Part shown: piece by piece, positions 1 to 5,919 of the stretch
Numbering within the stretch: the stretch's first letter is position 1
Layout of the letters: each line of letters begins with the position of its first letter
Assembly: GCA_002724895.1 (NCBI GenBank)
Contig: PBQB01000020.1
Location: forward strand, 18,670 to 24,588
Direction of reading: 5' to 3'
DNA length: 5,919 nucleotides
Source of the DNA: Flavobacteriales bacterium
GTDB lineage: Bacteria; Bacteroidota; Bacteroidia; Flavobacteriales; BACL11
Notes under the pieces: generated by a model
What the model was told of the DNA's origin: nothing
What the model saw: the letters and a program-made list of their open reading frames with translations, nothing else
The model's database searches: none
Made by a program: the position numbers and the translations under genes

Positions 1-656
1 TCTTCAAAAGTTATAAACTTCTTTGATAAATCAGCTTTTACTATTTCCTTATTTTGATTTAAAAATATTGCTGAAACCCTGTAACTTGAAGTAGTTTCAA
101 ATTGACCTATTTCTTTTTCTTTTTCTACAATCAACCTTACTGCTACTGATTGCACCCTACCAGCTGACAGGCCTCTTTTAACTTTTCTCCACAAAACTGG
201 TGACAATTCAAAACCTACTAACCTATCTAACACTCTTCTAGCTTGTTGGGCATAAAAAAGATTTTTATCAACTTGTCTTGGATTAGCAACAGCAGCAGTG
301 ATTGCTTTTTTAGTAATTTCATGAAAAACAATTCTTTTTGTTTTTTCGGGATCTAACTTAAGAGCTTTCTGTAAATGCCAAGCAATCGCTTCCCCCTCCC
401 TATCTTCATCAGTTGCCAACCAAACTAATTCTGCTTTCTTTGATAAATTTAATAGTTGATTAACTACTTTTTTCTTGTCATCTGAAATTACATAATTAGG
501 CTCAAAACCATTTTCAATATCTATAGCCATACCACCTTTACTTGGAAGATCCCTTATATGACCAATACTAGATTCAACTATATAGTCTTTACCTAAGTAT
601 CCTTGAATAATTTTCTTTTTTGCAGGAGATTCAACAATAACTAAATTCTTTGCCAT
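1..656 (-). CDS. topA: DNA topoisomerase I, N-terminal part (partial at window edge)
   Basis: Type IA topoisomerase, which relaxes negatively supercoiled DNA by cutting and passing single strands. Translating the minus strand from the ATG at 656-654 gives 218 uninterrupted codons running off the left edge. The Toprim domain is at the start: VIVESPAK (residues 6-13) carries the catalytic Glu9, GHIRDLP follows at 32-38, and ATDEDREGEAIAWHL (81-95) carries the acidic metal-binding DxDxE (Asp83, Asp85, Glu87). Further on, QQARRVLDRLVGFELSP and GLSAGRVQSVAVRLI are the usual type IA motifs that precede the active-site tyrosine region. That tyrosine and the C-terminal zinc-ribbon or basic region lie outside the window. 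The start fits the family, whose members begin with a few residues before VIVESPAK. The upstream leader is A-rich (GAAAAAGATAAAATT) without a strong Shine-Dalgarno. The gene is transcribed away from miaB, so the two share an intergenic control region. No frameshift is seen. Confidence 0.98.
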   Translation of the reverse strand, partial: MAKNLVIVESPAKKKIIQGYLGKDYIVESSIGHIRDLPSKGGMAIDIENGFEPNYVISDDKKKVVNQLLNLSKKAELVWLATDEDREGEAIAWHLQKALKLDPEKTKRIVFHEITKKAITAAVANPRQVDKNLFYAQQARRVLDRLVGFELSPVLWRKVKRGLSAGRVQSVAVRLIVEKEKEIGQFETTSSYRVSAIFLNQNKEIVKADLSKKFITFE

Positions 657-712
657 AATTTTATCTTTTTCAAAAAACTGATGCAAATTAAGTGAACTTT
701 TTTTAAATAACC

Positions 713-720
713 CAAATTTA
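713..720 (-). promoter_or_regulatory. Candidate topA -7 element (TAnnTTTG)
   Basis: On the minus strand this reads TAAATTTG, an exact match to TAnnTTTG, the -7 element of the Bacteroidota housekeeping sigma factor. Transcription would begin about 50 nt before the topA ATG. I found no TTG/TTTG -33 element at the expected distance, and such words arise by chance in A/T-rich DNA, so this is a weak call. Confidence 0.22.
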
Positions 721-737
721 AAAATGCGTGGTTTTTC

Positions 738-766
738 ATGACAGTTGTTTTATATTATATTATAAT
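738..766 (+). promoter_or_regulatory. Candidate promoter toward miaB, ATGACA-N17-TATAAT
   Basis: ATGACA (738-743, five of six matches to TTGACA) and TATAAT (761-766) are exactly 17 bp apart, the ideal spacing of a classical sigma-70 promoter. The start would fall near 773, giving a leader of about 62 nt. Bacteroidota normally use TTTG/TAnnTTTG promoters, and the -10 lies in an A/T palindrome where TATAAT is easily produced by chance, so confidence is low. Confidence 0.3.
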
Positions 767-770
767 ATAA
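755..770. repeat. Perfect 16-bp A/T palindrome
   Basis: TTATATTATAATATAA equals its own reverse complement. It lies midway between the arms of the ATGACAG/CTGTCAT inverted repeat. It may be a protein-binding site, an easily melted segment serving both divergent promoters, or a chance product of A/T-only sequence. Confidence 0.6.
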
Positions 771-805
771 CATTTAAAATAAGCTGTCATATTGTCAGTT
801 TTTAT

Positions 806-813
806 TATTTTTG
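806..813 (+). promoter_or_regulatory. Candidate miaB -7 element (TAnnTTTG)
   Basis: TATTTTTG matches the Bacteroidota -7 consensus TAnnTTTG exactly. Transcription would start near 820, about 15 nt before the ATG at 835, which would rule out the in-frame TTG at 811 as the start codon. No good -33 TTG is at the usual distance, because that position is occupied by CTGTCATATTGTCAG. A regulator bound there could replace or block the -33 contact. Confidence 0.35.
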
Positions 814-834
814 CAAAAACTATTATCTCAAAAT

Positions 835-2271
835 ATGTTTGCAGAAACTTTAAATCTAACTCAATCGAAAGATTCAGCAACTTTGATTAAAAGAATGTAT
901 ATTGAAAGTTACGGATGTCAAATGAACTTTTCAGATAGTGAAATTGTAACATCAATTTTAGAAAAAGAAGGTTACACAAATACAAATGAGATTGAACATG
1001 CAGATTTAGTTTTAATTAATACATGCTCTATTAGAGAAAAAGCAGAACAAACTACCAGAAAGAGACTTGAATATTTTAACTCAATTAAAAATAAAAAAAA
1101 TAAAAATATGATTGTTGGAGTCTTGGGATGCATGGCAGAAAGATTAAAAAAACGTTTTTTAGATGAGGAAAAATTGGTTGATCTTGTTGTTGGACCTGAT
1201 TCATACAGAGACCTTCCATTATTATTACAACAAGTAAATGATGGAAAAAAAGCAATTAATGTATTCCTCTCTTTAGAAGAAACATATGCAGATATCAAAC
1301 CAACTCGATTAATGAAAAATGGTGTTACAGCCTTTGTATCAATTACTAGAGGATGTGACAACATGTGTTCATTTTGTGTTGTCCCCTTCACAAGAGGAAG
1401 AGAAAGAAGTAGAAACCCTAAAAGCATAATTAATGAATGCAAAGATTTATTAGATAACGGATACAAAGAAGTAACTTTGCTAGGTCAAAATGTCGACTCT
1501 TATTTATGGTATGGTGGAGGCGCGAAAAAAGACTTTAATAAAGCCTCGAAAGATCAAAAAGAATCTAGTATTAATTTTGCTCAACTTTTAGAAATGATTG
1601 CAAAAATTGATATCAAATTAAGAATACGATTCTCAACATCAAATCCACAAGATATGAGTATTGAGGTTATTAAAATAATTTCAAAATACAAAAACATATG
1701 TAACTACATTCATTTACCAGTACAGTCAGGAAGTAGCAATATACTTAAACTGATGAACAGAGGTTATTCAAGAGAAGATTACATAAATTTAATTGACCAA
1801 ATCAAAAAAGAGATTCCTGATTGCGCTATTTCAATGGATATGATCACTGGATTTTGCTCTGAAACTGAAGAAGACCACCAAGAAACATTAACTTTGATGG
1901 ATTACGTTAAATACGATTATGGATACATGTTTAAGTATTCAGAAAGACCAAACACCACTGCAGAAAAAAAATTAACAGATAATATTCCTGAAAACATCAA
2001 ACAAAGAAGATTAACTGAAATAATAAATAAACAATCACAGCATTCTCTTGAAAATATGCAAAAAAAAGTTGGAAAAATATATGAAGTCTTAATAGAAAGA
2101 ACTTCCAAAAAATCAAAAGAATATTTTTTTGGTAGAACTACACATAATTCATCAGTTGTGTTTGAAAAAGGAGATGCGAAAATTGGGGACTATGTAATGG
2201 TTAAAGTTGAAAACTGTACCTCAGCTACTTTGTTTGGGAAAATAATTTCTTATGAACACACAACAAGCTAA
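835..2271 (+). CDS. miaB: tRNA-2-methylthio-N6-dimethylallyladenosine synthase MiaB
   Basis: A radical-SAM methylthiotransferase that adds a 2-methylthio group to i6A37 next to the anticodon of tRNAs reading UNN codons. From the ATG at 835 it has 478 residues, normal for Bacteroidota MiaB. The N-terminal UPF0004 domain has the three auxiliary-cluster cysteines: Cys28 (SYGCQMN), Cys64 (NTCSIREKA) and Cys99 (GCMAER). The radical-SAM CxxxCxxC is Cys174, Cys178, Cys181 within TRGCDNMCSFCVVPFTRGRE. A C-terminal TRAM RNA-binding domain occupies about 410-478. A lysine-rich loop at about 226-245, after GQNVDSY, matches my memory of the Bacteroidota form. An in-frame TTG at 811 would add 8 residues. 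I prefer the ATG because the TTG overlaps a candidate -7 element. The last 20 nt overlap the next gene, so translation may be coupled. First gene of the operon. Confidence 0.97.
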   Translation: MFAETLNLTQSKDSATLIKRMYIESYGCQMNFSDSEIVTSILEKEGYTNTNEIEHADLVLINTCSIREKAEQTTRKRLEYFNSIKNKKNKNMIVGVLGCMAERLKKRFLDEEKLVDLVVGPDSYRDLPLLLQQVNDGKKAINVFLSLEETYADIKPTRLMKNGVTAFVSITRGCDNMCSFCVVPFTRGRERSRNPKSIINECKDLLDNGYKEVTLLGQNVDSYLWYGGGAKKDFNKASKDQKESSINFAQLLEMIAKIDIKLRIRFSTSNPQDMSIEVIKIISKYKNICNYIHLPVQSGSSNILKLMNRGYSREDYINLIDQIKKEIPDCAISMDMITGFCSETEEDHQETLTLMDYVKYDYGYMFKYSERPNTTAEKKLTDNIPENIKQRRLTEIINKQSQHSLENMQKKVGKIYEVLIERTSKKSKEYFFGRTTHNSSVVFEKGDAKIGDYVMVKVENCTSATLFGKIISYEHTTS

Positions 2272-3424
2272 ACAAAGATTCGGAATTATTGGAAATGATT
2301 TACAGCTAAATAGAGCTATTGATATAGCATTACAGGTTGCTCCAACAGAAATTTCAGTTCTAATTACTGGTGAAAGCGGAACTGGTAAAGAAAATATTCC
2401 AAAAATAATTCATCAAAACAGTAGAAGAAAACATAACAAATATATAGCAGTAAACTGTGGAGCGATTCCAGAAGGAACTATTGACAGTGAACTTTTTGGT
2501 CATGAAAAGGGTTCATTTACTGGTGCTCATGAAAATAGAAAAGGTTATTTTGAATTTGCTGATAAAGGAACAATTTTTTTAGATGAAGTAGGAGAACTTC
2601 CATTATCTTCCCAAGCAAGATTATTAAGAGTTTTAGAAAATGGCGAATATATTAAAGTAGGGTCTTCCAAAATTCAAAAAACAGATGTTAGGATAATCGC
2701 AGCAACTAATGTAAATATTCAAGAAGCCGTAAAAAAAGGAAAGTTTCGTGAAGATTTATTTTACAGACTTAATACATTGAGCATTCAACTACCACCGTTA
2801 AGAGACAGAAAAGAAGATATTTATTTACTTTTTTTAAAATTTGCATCTGATTTTGCAGACGAATATAAAACTCCTCCAATTCAATTAAATGAAGAAGCTA
2901 AAAAAATCTTACAAAATTACTCCTGGCCTGGCAATATAAGACAGTTAAAAAATTTTGTTGCTCAATTGTCTGTAATTGAAAAGGAAAGAATAATAAATAT
3001 TCATGCAATAGAAGCAATACTTCCAAAAATAAAACATAATTCTCCAATTCTTTTTGAAGACAAAAGCAAAGCTGACCTTTCTGAAAGAGAGATATTATAT
3101 AAAGTTTTATTTGATATGAAAAAGGATCTGAATGAATTAAAAAAAATCACATTTGATTTAATTAAGAGAAATAATAATGAAGAAATCTTAAGTACAATAG
3201 ATTCTGAAATTTTTAGCGAAACAACATCATCTAATCTTGTTATTCCTAAAGAACAAACAACAAATACTATTGAAATTGAAGAGTCACTTTCCTTATTTGA
3301 ACAAGAAAAAAAATTAATTGAAAAATCATTAATTAAGCACAAAGGGAAAAGAAAAAATGCTGCTAAGGAACTTGGTATTTCTGAAAGAACACTATATCGA
3401 AAAATTAAAGATTATAAATTATAA
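2252..3424 (+). CDS. Sigma-54-dependent transcriptional activator (AAA+, Fis-type HTH), no N-terminal sensor domain
   Basis: Bacterial enhancer-binding protein of 390 residues that uses ATP hydrolysis to open promoters held by sigma-54 polymerase. The AAA+ domain starts almost at once: Walker A GESGTGKE (40-47), sigma-54-contacting loop GSFTGA (87-92, usually GAFTGA), Walker B GTIFLDE (106-112), sensor I at Asn153, arginine-finger segment FREDLFYRLN (165-174) and sensor II WPGNIRQLKN (225-234). A charged linker of about 100 residues, including a segment near 277-305, leads to a Fis-like DNA-binding helix-turn-helix at about 342-390 (KNAAKELGISERTLYRKIK). There is no receiver, GAF or PAS domain, so control must come from partner proteins, the linker or expression level. 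The start is supported by the closely matching beginning of Bacteroidota homologues (KQRFGIIGND). It overlaps miaB by 20 nt and touches lptE. Likely targets are unknown; the sigma-54-like groES promoter downstream is the obvious candidate. Confidence 0.96.
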   Translation: MNTQQAKQRFGIIGNDLQLNRAIDIALQVAPTEISVLITGESGTGKENIPKIIHQNSRRKHNKYIAVNCGAIPEGTIDSELFGHEKGSFTGAHENRKGYFEFADKGTIFLDEVGELPLSSQARLLRVLENGEYIKVGSSKIQKTDVRIIAATNVNIQEAVKKGKFREDLFYRLNTLSIQLPPLRDRKEDIYLLFLKFASDFADEYKTPPIQLNEEAKKILQNYSWPGNIRQLKNFVAQLSVIEKERIINIHAIEAILPKIKHNSPILFEDKSKADLSEREILYKVLFDMKKDLNELKKITFDLIKRNNNEEILSTIDSEIFSETTSSNLVIPKEQTTNTIEIEESLSLFEQEKKLIEKSLIKHKGKRKNAAKELGISERTLYRKIKDYKL

Positions 3425-3922
3425 ATGAAAAAAAATATTTTAGTTATTTTACTATTAATCTCGACAAGCTCTTGTGGAATTTACTCACTTAATGGTGCAT
3501 CTATTCCTGCTAATGCAAAATCAATTTCTGTTAGTTATTTTAACAATCAAGCAAATATGATAAATCCGAATTTATCATCAACCTTTACAGAAAAATTAAA
3601 AGATATTTTTATTCAACAAACTAATTTAAATCTTATTGAAGAAAACGGAGATCTTGCATTTAGTGGATTTGTCTCAAAATATGAAATTAAACCAATAAGT
3701 ATTCAAGCTAATGAAACTGCTGCTCAAAACAGATTAACTATTTCAATCAACGTAACTTACGAGAGTAAGTTTGAGCAAAGTAATAATTTTACAAAAATAT
3801 TTAGTAGATATAAAGATTATAATAGCTCACAAAATCTTACTGATATAGAAGAATCATTAGTAAATGAAATTACAAATGAAATTGTAGAAGACATATTTAA
3901 TAAATCTGTAGTAAATTGGTAG
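3425..3922 (+). CDS. lptE: LptE-family LPS assembly lipoprotein
   Basis: Predicted outer-membrane lipoprotein of 165 residues. LptE proteins plug the LptD barrel that inserts lipopolysaccharide into the outer leaflet. The N-terminus is a lipoprotein signal: Lys2-Lys3, a hydrophobic stretch 5-12 and a cysteine at 17 (ISTSSCG). The following CGIYSLNGASIP is the mark of the Bacteroidota LptE family as I recall it, and the rest is a small alpha/beta domain ending in an amphipathic helix. The lipobox is imperfect because the -3 residue is Thr14 rather than Leu, but Ser at -1 and -2 is allowed. The ATG follows the TAA of the upstream regulator with no gap (TAAATG), which implies co-transcription and probably re-initiation. 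Assignment rests on recognising the N-terminal motif and the locus. No LptD gene is in the window. Confidence 0.88.
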   Translation: MKKNILVILLLISTSSCGIYSLNGASIPANAKSISVSYFNNQANMINPNLSSTFTEKLKDIFIQQTNLNLIEENGDLAFSGFVSKYEIKPISIQANETAAQNRLTISINVTYESKFEQSNNFTKIFSRYKDYNSSQNLTDIEESLVNEITNEIVEDIFNKSVVNW

Positions 3923-4518
3923 TAAAAGCAAAAAATATTGTTTTTTATATGTCTAATCCACTTAAACTGAATTATGATGAATCAACTGTTCTACAAAACA
4001 CTTTAAGAGAATACCCGTATTTTCAAACCGGGCATTTATTGTTAGCAAAAGCACTGTCAAATACTGACAGTATTTTATTTGCAAAACAATTAAAAATTGC
4101 AGCAACATATGCGAACGATAGAATACAACTTTTAAATCTCATTAATTTATATGAAAAAAATAACATCTCAATCAAAAAAGAAAGCGAAACTCATTCCTTT
4201 TCAACATGGTTATCACTCTCTAAATCTCCACAAAAAATAGAAAGGAATAAAGAAAAAAATCAGAAAAATATCTTAAAGGAATTTATTCTTAATAAAAAAA
4301 ATAGTTCAACAAAATTCTTTAAAGCTTCGGAAGTTGCAAACAATTCCTTGAAGGAAAACGAAGAATTAATTACACCAACATTAGCAAAAATATATTTTCT
4401 ACAAGGACATTATGATAAAGCTGAAAGAGCATATCAAAAATTATGTTTGAGATATCCAAAAAAAAATAGTTTATTTGCAGAAAAAATTAAATTAATCAAA
4501 AAAGTAAAAAAAGAATAA
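3916..4518 (+). CDS. TPR-containing protein of unknown function
   Basis: A 200-residue protein, if read from the TTG at 3916, with no signal peptide or membrane segment, so probably cytoplasmic. The N-terminal part has the conserved-looking LREYPYFQTGHLLLAKAL (30-47), a helical hairpin typical of the hypothetical protein found between lptE and secG in Bacteroidota (from memory). The middle is lysine- and asparagine-rich, including SFSTWLSLSK, and a tetratricopeptide repeat sits at about 153-186 (LAKIYFLQGHYDKAERAYQKLCLRYP). The first ATG is at 3949 and would give 189 residues. Residues 4-12 (KAKNIVFYM) resemble the start of homologues, so the TTG at 3916, overlapping the lptE stop by 7 nt, may be the true start. 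Its function is not known. TPRs suggest a scaffold or partner role, possibly linked to its envelope and export neighbours. Confidence 0.75.
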   Translation: MVVKAKNIVFYMSNPLKLNYDESTVLQNTLREYPYFQTGHLLLAKALSNTDSILFAKQLKIAATYANDRIQLLNLINLYEKNNISIKKESETHSFSTWLSLSKSPQKIERNKEKNQKNILKEFILNKKNSSTKFFKASEVANNSLKENEELITPTLAKIYFLQGHYDKAERAYQKLCLRYPKKNSLFAEKIKLIKKVKKE

Positions 4519-4519
4519 A

Positions 4520-4846
4520 ATGTACACAATCTTTGCAGTTTTAATTATCATTATTTCGGTTTTATTAGTTTTAGTTGTTTTAATACAAAATCCAAAAGGA
4601 GGTGGACTGTCTTCATCTTTTGGTGGTGGCGCCGGAAATCAAATTATGGGAGCTAAAAAAACAACAGACTTTTTAGAGAAAGCAACTTGGACTTTAGCAA
4701 TTATGTTAATTACACTCAGTTTACTTTCAAACTTTGCAATTCCAAGAAATACAGAACAACAATCTGCAGATATTAAATCTCAAGAGCAAATTGATGAAGC
4801 AGTAATACCAAATCTGCCAGAAACACCAGTAAGAGAAGAAAATTAA
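4520..4846 (+). CDS. secG: Preprotein translocase subunit SecG
   Basis: Small integral membrane subunit of the SecYEG channel that helps SecA-driven export across the inner membrane. The 108 residues show the family plan: transmembrane helix 1 at about 3-22, the cytoplasmic signature loop VVLIQNPKGGGLSSSFGGG (19-37) with GNQIMGAKKTTDFLEKATW after it, transmembrane helix 2 at about 56-73, then an acidic polar tail (about 75-108) expected in the periplasm. The length is usual. The ATG lies 1 nt after the stop of the TPR gene (TAAAATG), so it belongs to the same operon, apparently as the last gene. I see no stem-loop terminator after its stop. Confidence 0.96.
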   Translation: MYTIFAVLIIIISVLLVLVVLIQNPKGGGLSSSFGGGAGNQIMGAKKTTDFLEKATWTLAIMLITLSLLSNFAIPRNTEQQSADIKSQEQIDEAVIPNLPETPVREEN

Positions 4847-4853
4847 TAAAATA

Positions 4854-4882
4854 ATGTCATTAATATCTTAAAAAACTGACAT
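4854..4882. repeat. Inverted repeat ATGTCA ... TGACAT, candidate upstream activator site
   Basis: ATGTCA (4854-4859) and TGACAT (4877-4882) are perfect 6-bp inverted repeats with 17 bp between them. They lie about 20 to 48 bp upstream of the -24 element, on the correct side for an enhancer-binding protein. The same TGTCA/TGACA core occurs in the topA-miaB intergenic region. Arms this short could occur by chance; the position is what makes it of interest. Confidence 0.42.
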
Positions 4883-4901
4883 AATTTCCACTCTAATTGG
4901 A

Positions 4902-4918
4902 TTGGCATACTTTATGCA
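4902..4918 (+). promoter_or_regulatory. Candidate sigma-54 (-24/-12) promoter for groESL
   Basis: TTGGCATACTTTATGCA matches the sigma-54 consensus YTGGCACGRNNNTTGCW at YTGGCA and at TGCW. The GG (4904-4905) and GC (4916-4917) are separated by exactly 10 nt, the spacing that sigma-54 requires. Deviations are T for C after TGGCA, A for G and C for R in the spacer, and A for the first T of TTGC. Transcription would begin near 4929, giving a leader of about 27 nt before the groES ATG. A sigma-54 activator gene lies about 1.5 kb upstream. Confidence 0.62.
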
Positions 4919-4955
4919 GTAATCAAGTTAAACTAAACATAAATATACAATTACT

Positions 4956-5237
4956 ATGAAAAAAACAAACATTACACCATTAGCAGACAGAGTACTTGTT
5001 CAGCAAGATGCAGCAGAAACAACAACTGCATCTGGAATTATTATTCCTGATAATGCACAAGAAAAACCTCAAAAGGGTAAAGTTGTTGCTGTAGGCAAGG
5101 GACTTAAAGATGAACCGATGACAGTAAAAGTTGGTGACAACATCTTATATGCAAAATATGGAGGGACTGAACTAAAGTATAATGAACAAGAATATCTAAT
5201 AATGAAAGAATCTGATATTCTAGCAATAATAAAATAA
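4956..5237 (+). CDS. groES: Co-chaperonin GroES (10 kDa)
   Basis: The heptameric lid that caps the GroEL ring and creates the closed folding chamber in the cytoplasm. The 93 residues are the normal length. Family marks in order: [10 protein letters not shown] (6-15), the mobile loop with the GroEL-binding tripeptide in [13 protein letters not shown] (26-38), GKVVAVGKG (41-49), [17 protein letters not shown] in the beta barrel, and the C-terminal [15 protein letters not shown]. The ATG at 4956 is the only sensible start and is preceded by an A/T-rich leader without a Shine-Dalgarno. groEL follows after 17 nt, so the two are surely co-transcribed, probably from the sigma-54-type promoter just upstream. 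Confidence 0.99.
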   Translation: MKKTNITPLADRVLVQQDAAETTTASGIIIPDNAQEKPQKGKVVAVGKGLKDEPMTVKVGDNILYAKYGGTELKYNEQEYLIMKESDILAIIK

Positions 5238-5242
5238 TATAA

Positions 5243-5919
<677 letters not shown>

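Larger units (their letters stand above)
738..790. repeat. Inverted repeat ATGACAG ... CTGTCAT
   Basis: ATGACAG at 738-744 and CTGTCAT at 784-790 are perfect 7-bp inverted repeats separated by 39 bp. They surround, almost concentrically, the palindrome at 755-770. The right arm is also the first half of CTGTCATATTGTCAG (784-798), itself a near-palindrome of form CTGnCA-N3-TGnCAG. The same TGTCA/TGACA core flanks the region upstream of groES. This could be an operator or a looped binding site for a dimeric regulator. The function is inferred. Confidence 0.45.
657..834. promoter_or_regulatory. Divergent topA/miaB intergenic control region
   Basis: This 178-bp stretch separates two divergently transcribed genes and must hold both promoters. 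No small ORF or RNA gene is visible in it. It contains the inverted repeat ATGACAG (738-744) / CTGTCAT (784-790), an A/T palindrome at 755-770, and the partly symmetric word CTGTCATATTGTCAG at 784-798. It also has promoter-like words on both strands, described separately. I saw no rho-independent terminator, as expected between divergent genes. Confidence 0.8.
4847..4955 (+). promoter_or_regulatory. groESL upstream control region
   Basis: This 109-bp gap between secG and groES holds an inverted repeat (4854-4882), a sigma-54-type promoter (4902-4918) and a short A/T-rich leader. There is no CIRCE element (TTAGCACTC-N9-GAGTGCTAA), only an isolated CACTC at 4889-4893. No Shine-Dalgarno is visible before the groES ATG. 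Whether some transcription also reads through from secG cannot be told. Confidence 0.8.

Noticed and set aside
792..814. Sigma-54 promoter upstream of miaB using TTGC at 811-814
   Set aside because: The GG required 10 nt upstream of the GC would be at 801-802, which is TT, so there is no -24 element.
1080..1107. A-rich run as a possible frameshift or slippage site in miaB
   Set aside because: The frame stays open and the downstream domains are in the same frame. It encodes a Lys/Asn-rich loop before the third auxiliary cysteine.
972..1466. Antisense open frame of 164 codons on the minus strand
   Set aside because: It lies wholly within miaB, whose motifs are certain. The translation has no recognisable motif and is explained by A/T-rich codon composition.
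1917..2108. Minus-strand open frame of 63 codons inside miaB
   Set aside because: Short, without recognisable motif, and fully covered by the well-supported miaB reading frame.
3001..3342. Minus-strand open frame of 113 codons
   Set aside because: Antisense to the linker of the sigma-54 activator. The serine-, isoleucine- and leucine-rich product is what lysine- and glutamate-rich sense codons give when read in reverse.
4854..4882. Rho-independent terminator after secG
   Set aside because: The stem would be only 6 bp with a 17-nt loop, low G+C and no following T run, so it is more likely a binding site or chance.
4889..4893. CACTC as part of a CIRCE (HrcA) element before groES
   Set aside because: CIRCE needs TTAGCACTC and GAGTGCTAA 9 nt apart. 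Only five bases match and the second arm is absent.
4876..4911. CTGACA ... CATACT as a classical -35/-10 promoter for groES
   Set aside because: The spacing is 24 bp rather than about 17, and the -10 matches only four of six bases. The sigma-54 pattern in the same place fits better.

Overview
The window comes from an AT-rich genome (by eye roughly 70% A+T, not computed). It is most likely a member of the Bacteroidota, probably a flavobacterium-like, possibly marine lineage. The evidence is the protein sequences (a Bacteroidota-type MiaB with a lysine-rich loop, an LptE-family lipoprotein, an orphan sigma-54 activator), the near absence of Shine-Dalgarno sequences in front of genes, and a gene order (miaB, sigma-54 activator, lptE, TPR protein, secG, groES, groEL) that I recall as conserved in Bacteroidota. 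The lineage is inferred from memory of these families, not from a search.

Layout. Positions 1-656 on the minus strand hold the N-terminal 218 residues of DNA topoisomerase I (topA), cut by the window edge. Positions 657-834 are a divergent intergenic region with strikingly symmetric sequence: a perfect 16-bp A/T palindrome inside a 7-bp inverted repeat, plus candidate promoters for both sides. Five tightly packed plus-strand genes then run from 835 to 4846 with overlaps or gaps of at most 1 nt: miaB, a sigma-54-dependent activator, lptE, a TPR protein and secG. They look like one operon. A 109-bp gap (4847-4955) follows, carrying a well-spaced sigma-54 (-24/-12) promoter and an upstream TGTCA/TGACA inverted repeat. 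It leads into groES and the first 221 codons of groEL, which is cut by the right edge.

How it may fit together. The operon combines tRNA modification (MiaB), lipopolysaccharide assembly (LptE), protein export (SecG) and a transcription activator that works with sigma-54. The next transcription unit, the chaperonin operon, appears to have a sigma-54 promoter. TGTCA/TGACA half-sites occur both there and in front of miaB. The simplest testable idea is that the orphan activator controls groESL, and perhaps its own operon, through these sites, in place of the HrcA/CIRCE control common in other bacteria. This is inference. All the protein families are known, and I saw no defence system, mobile element, CRISPR array, tRNA or rRNA.
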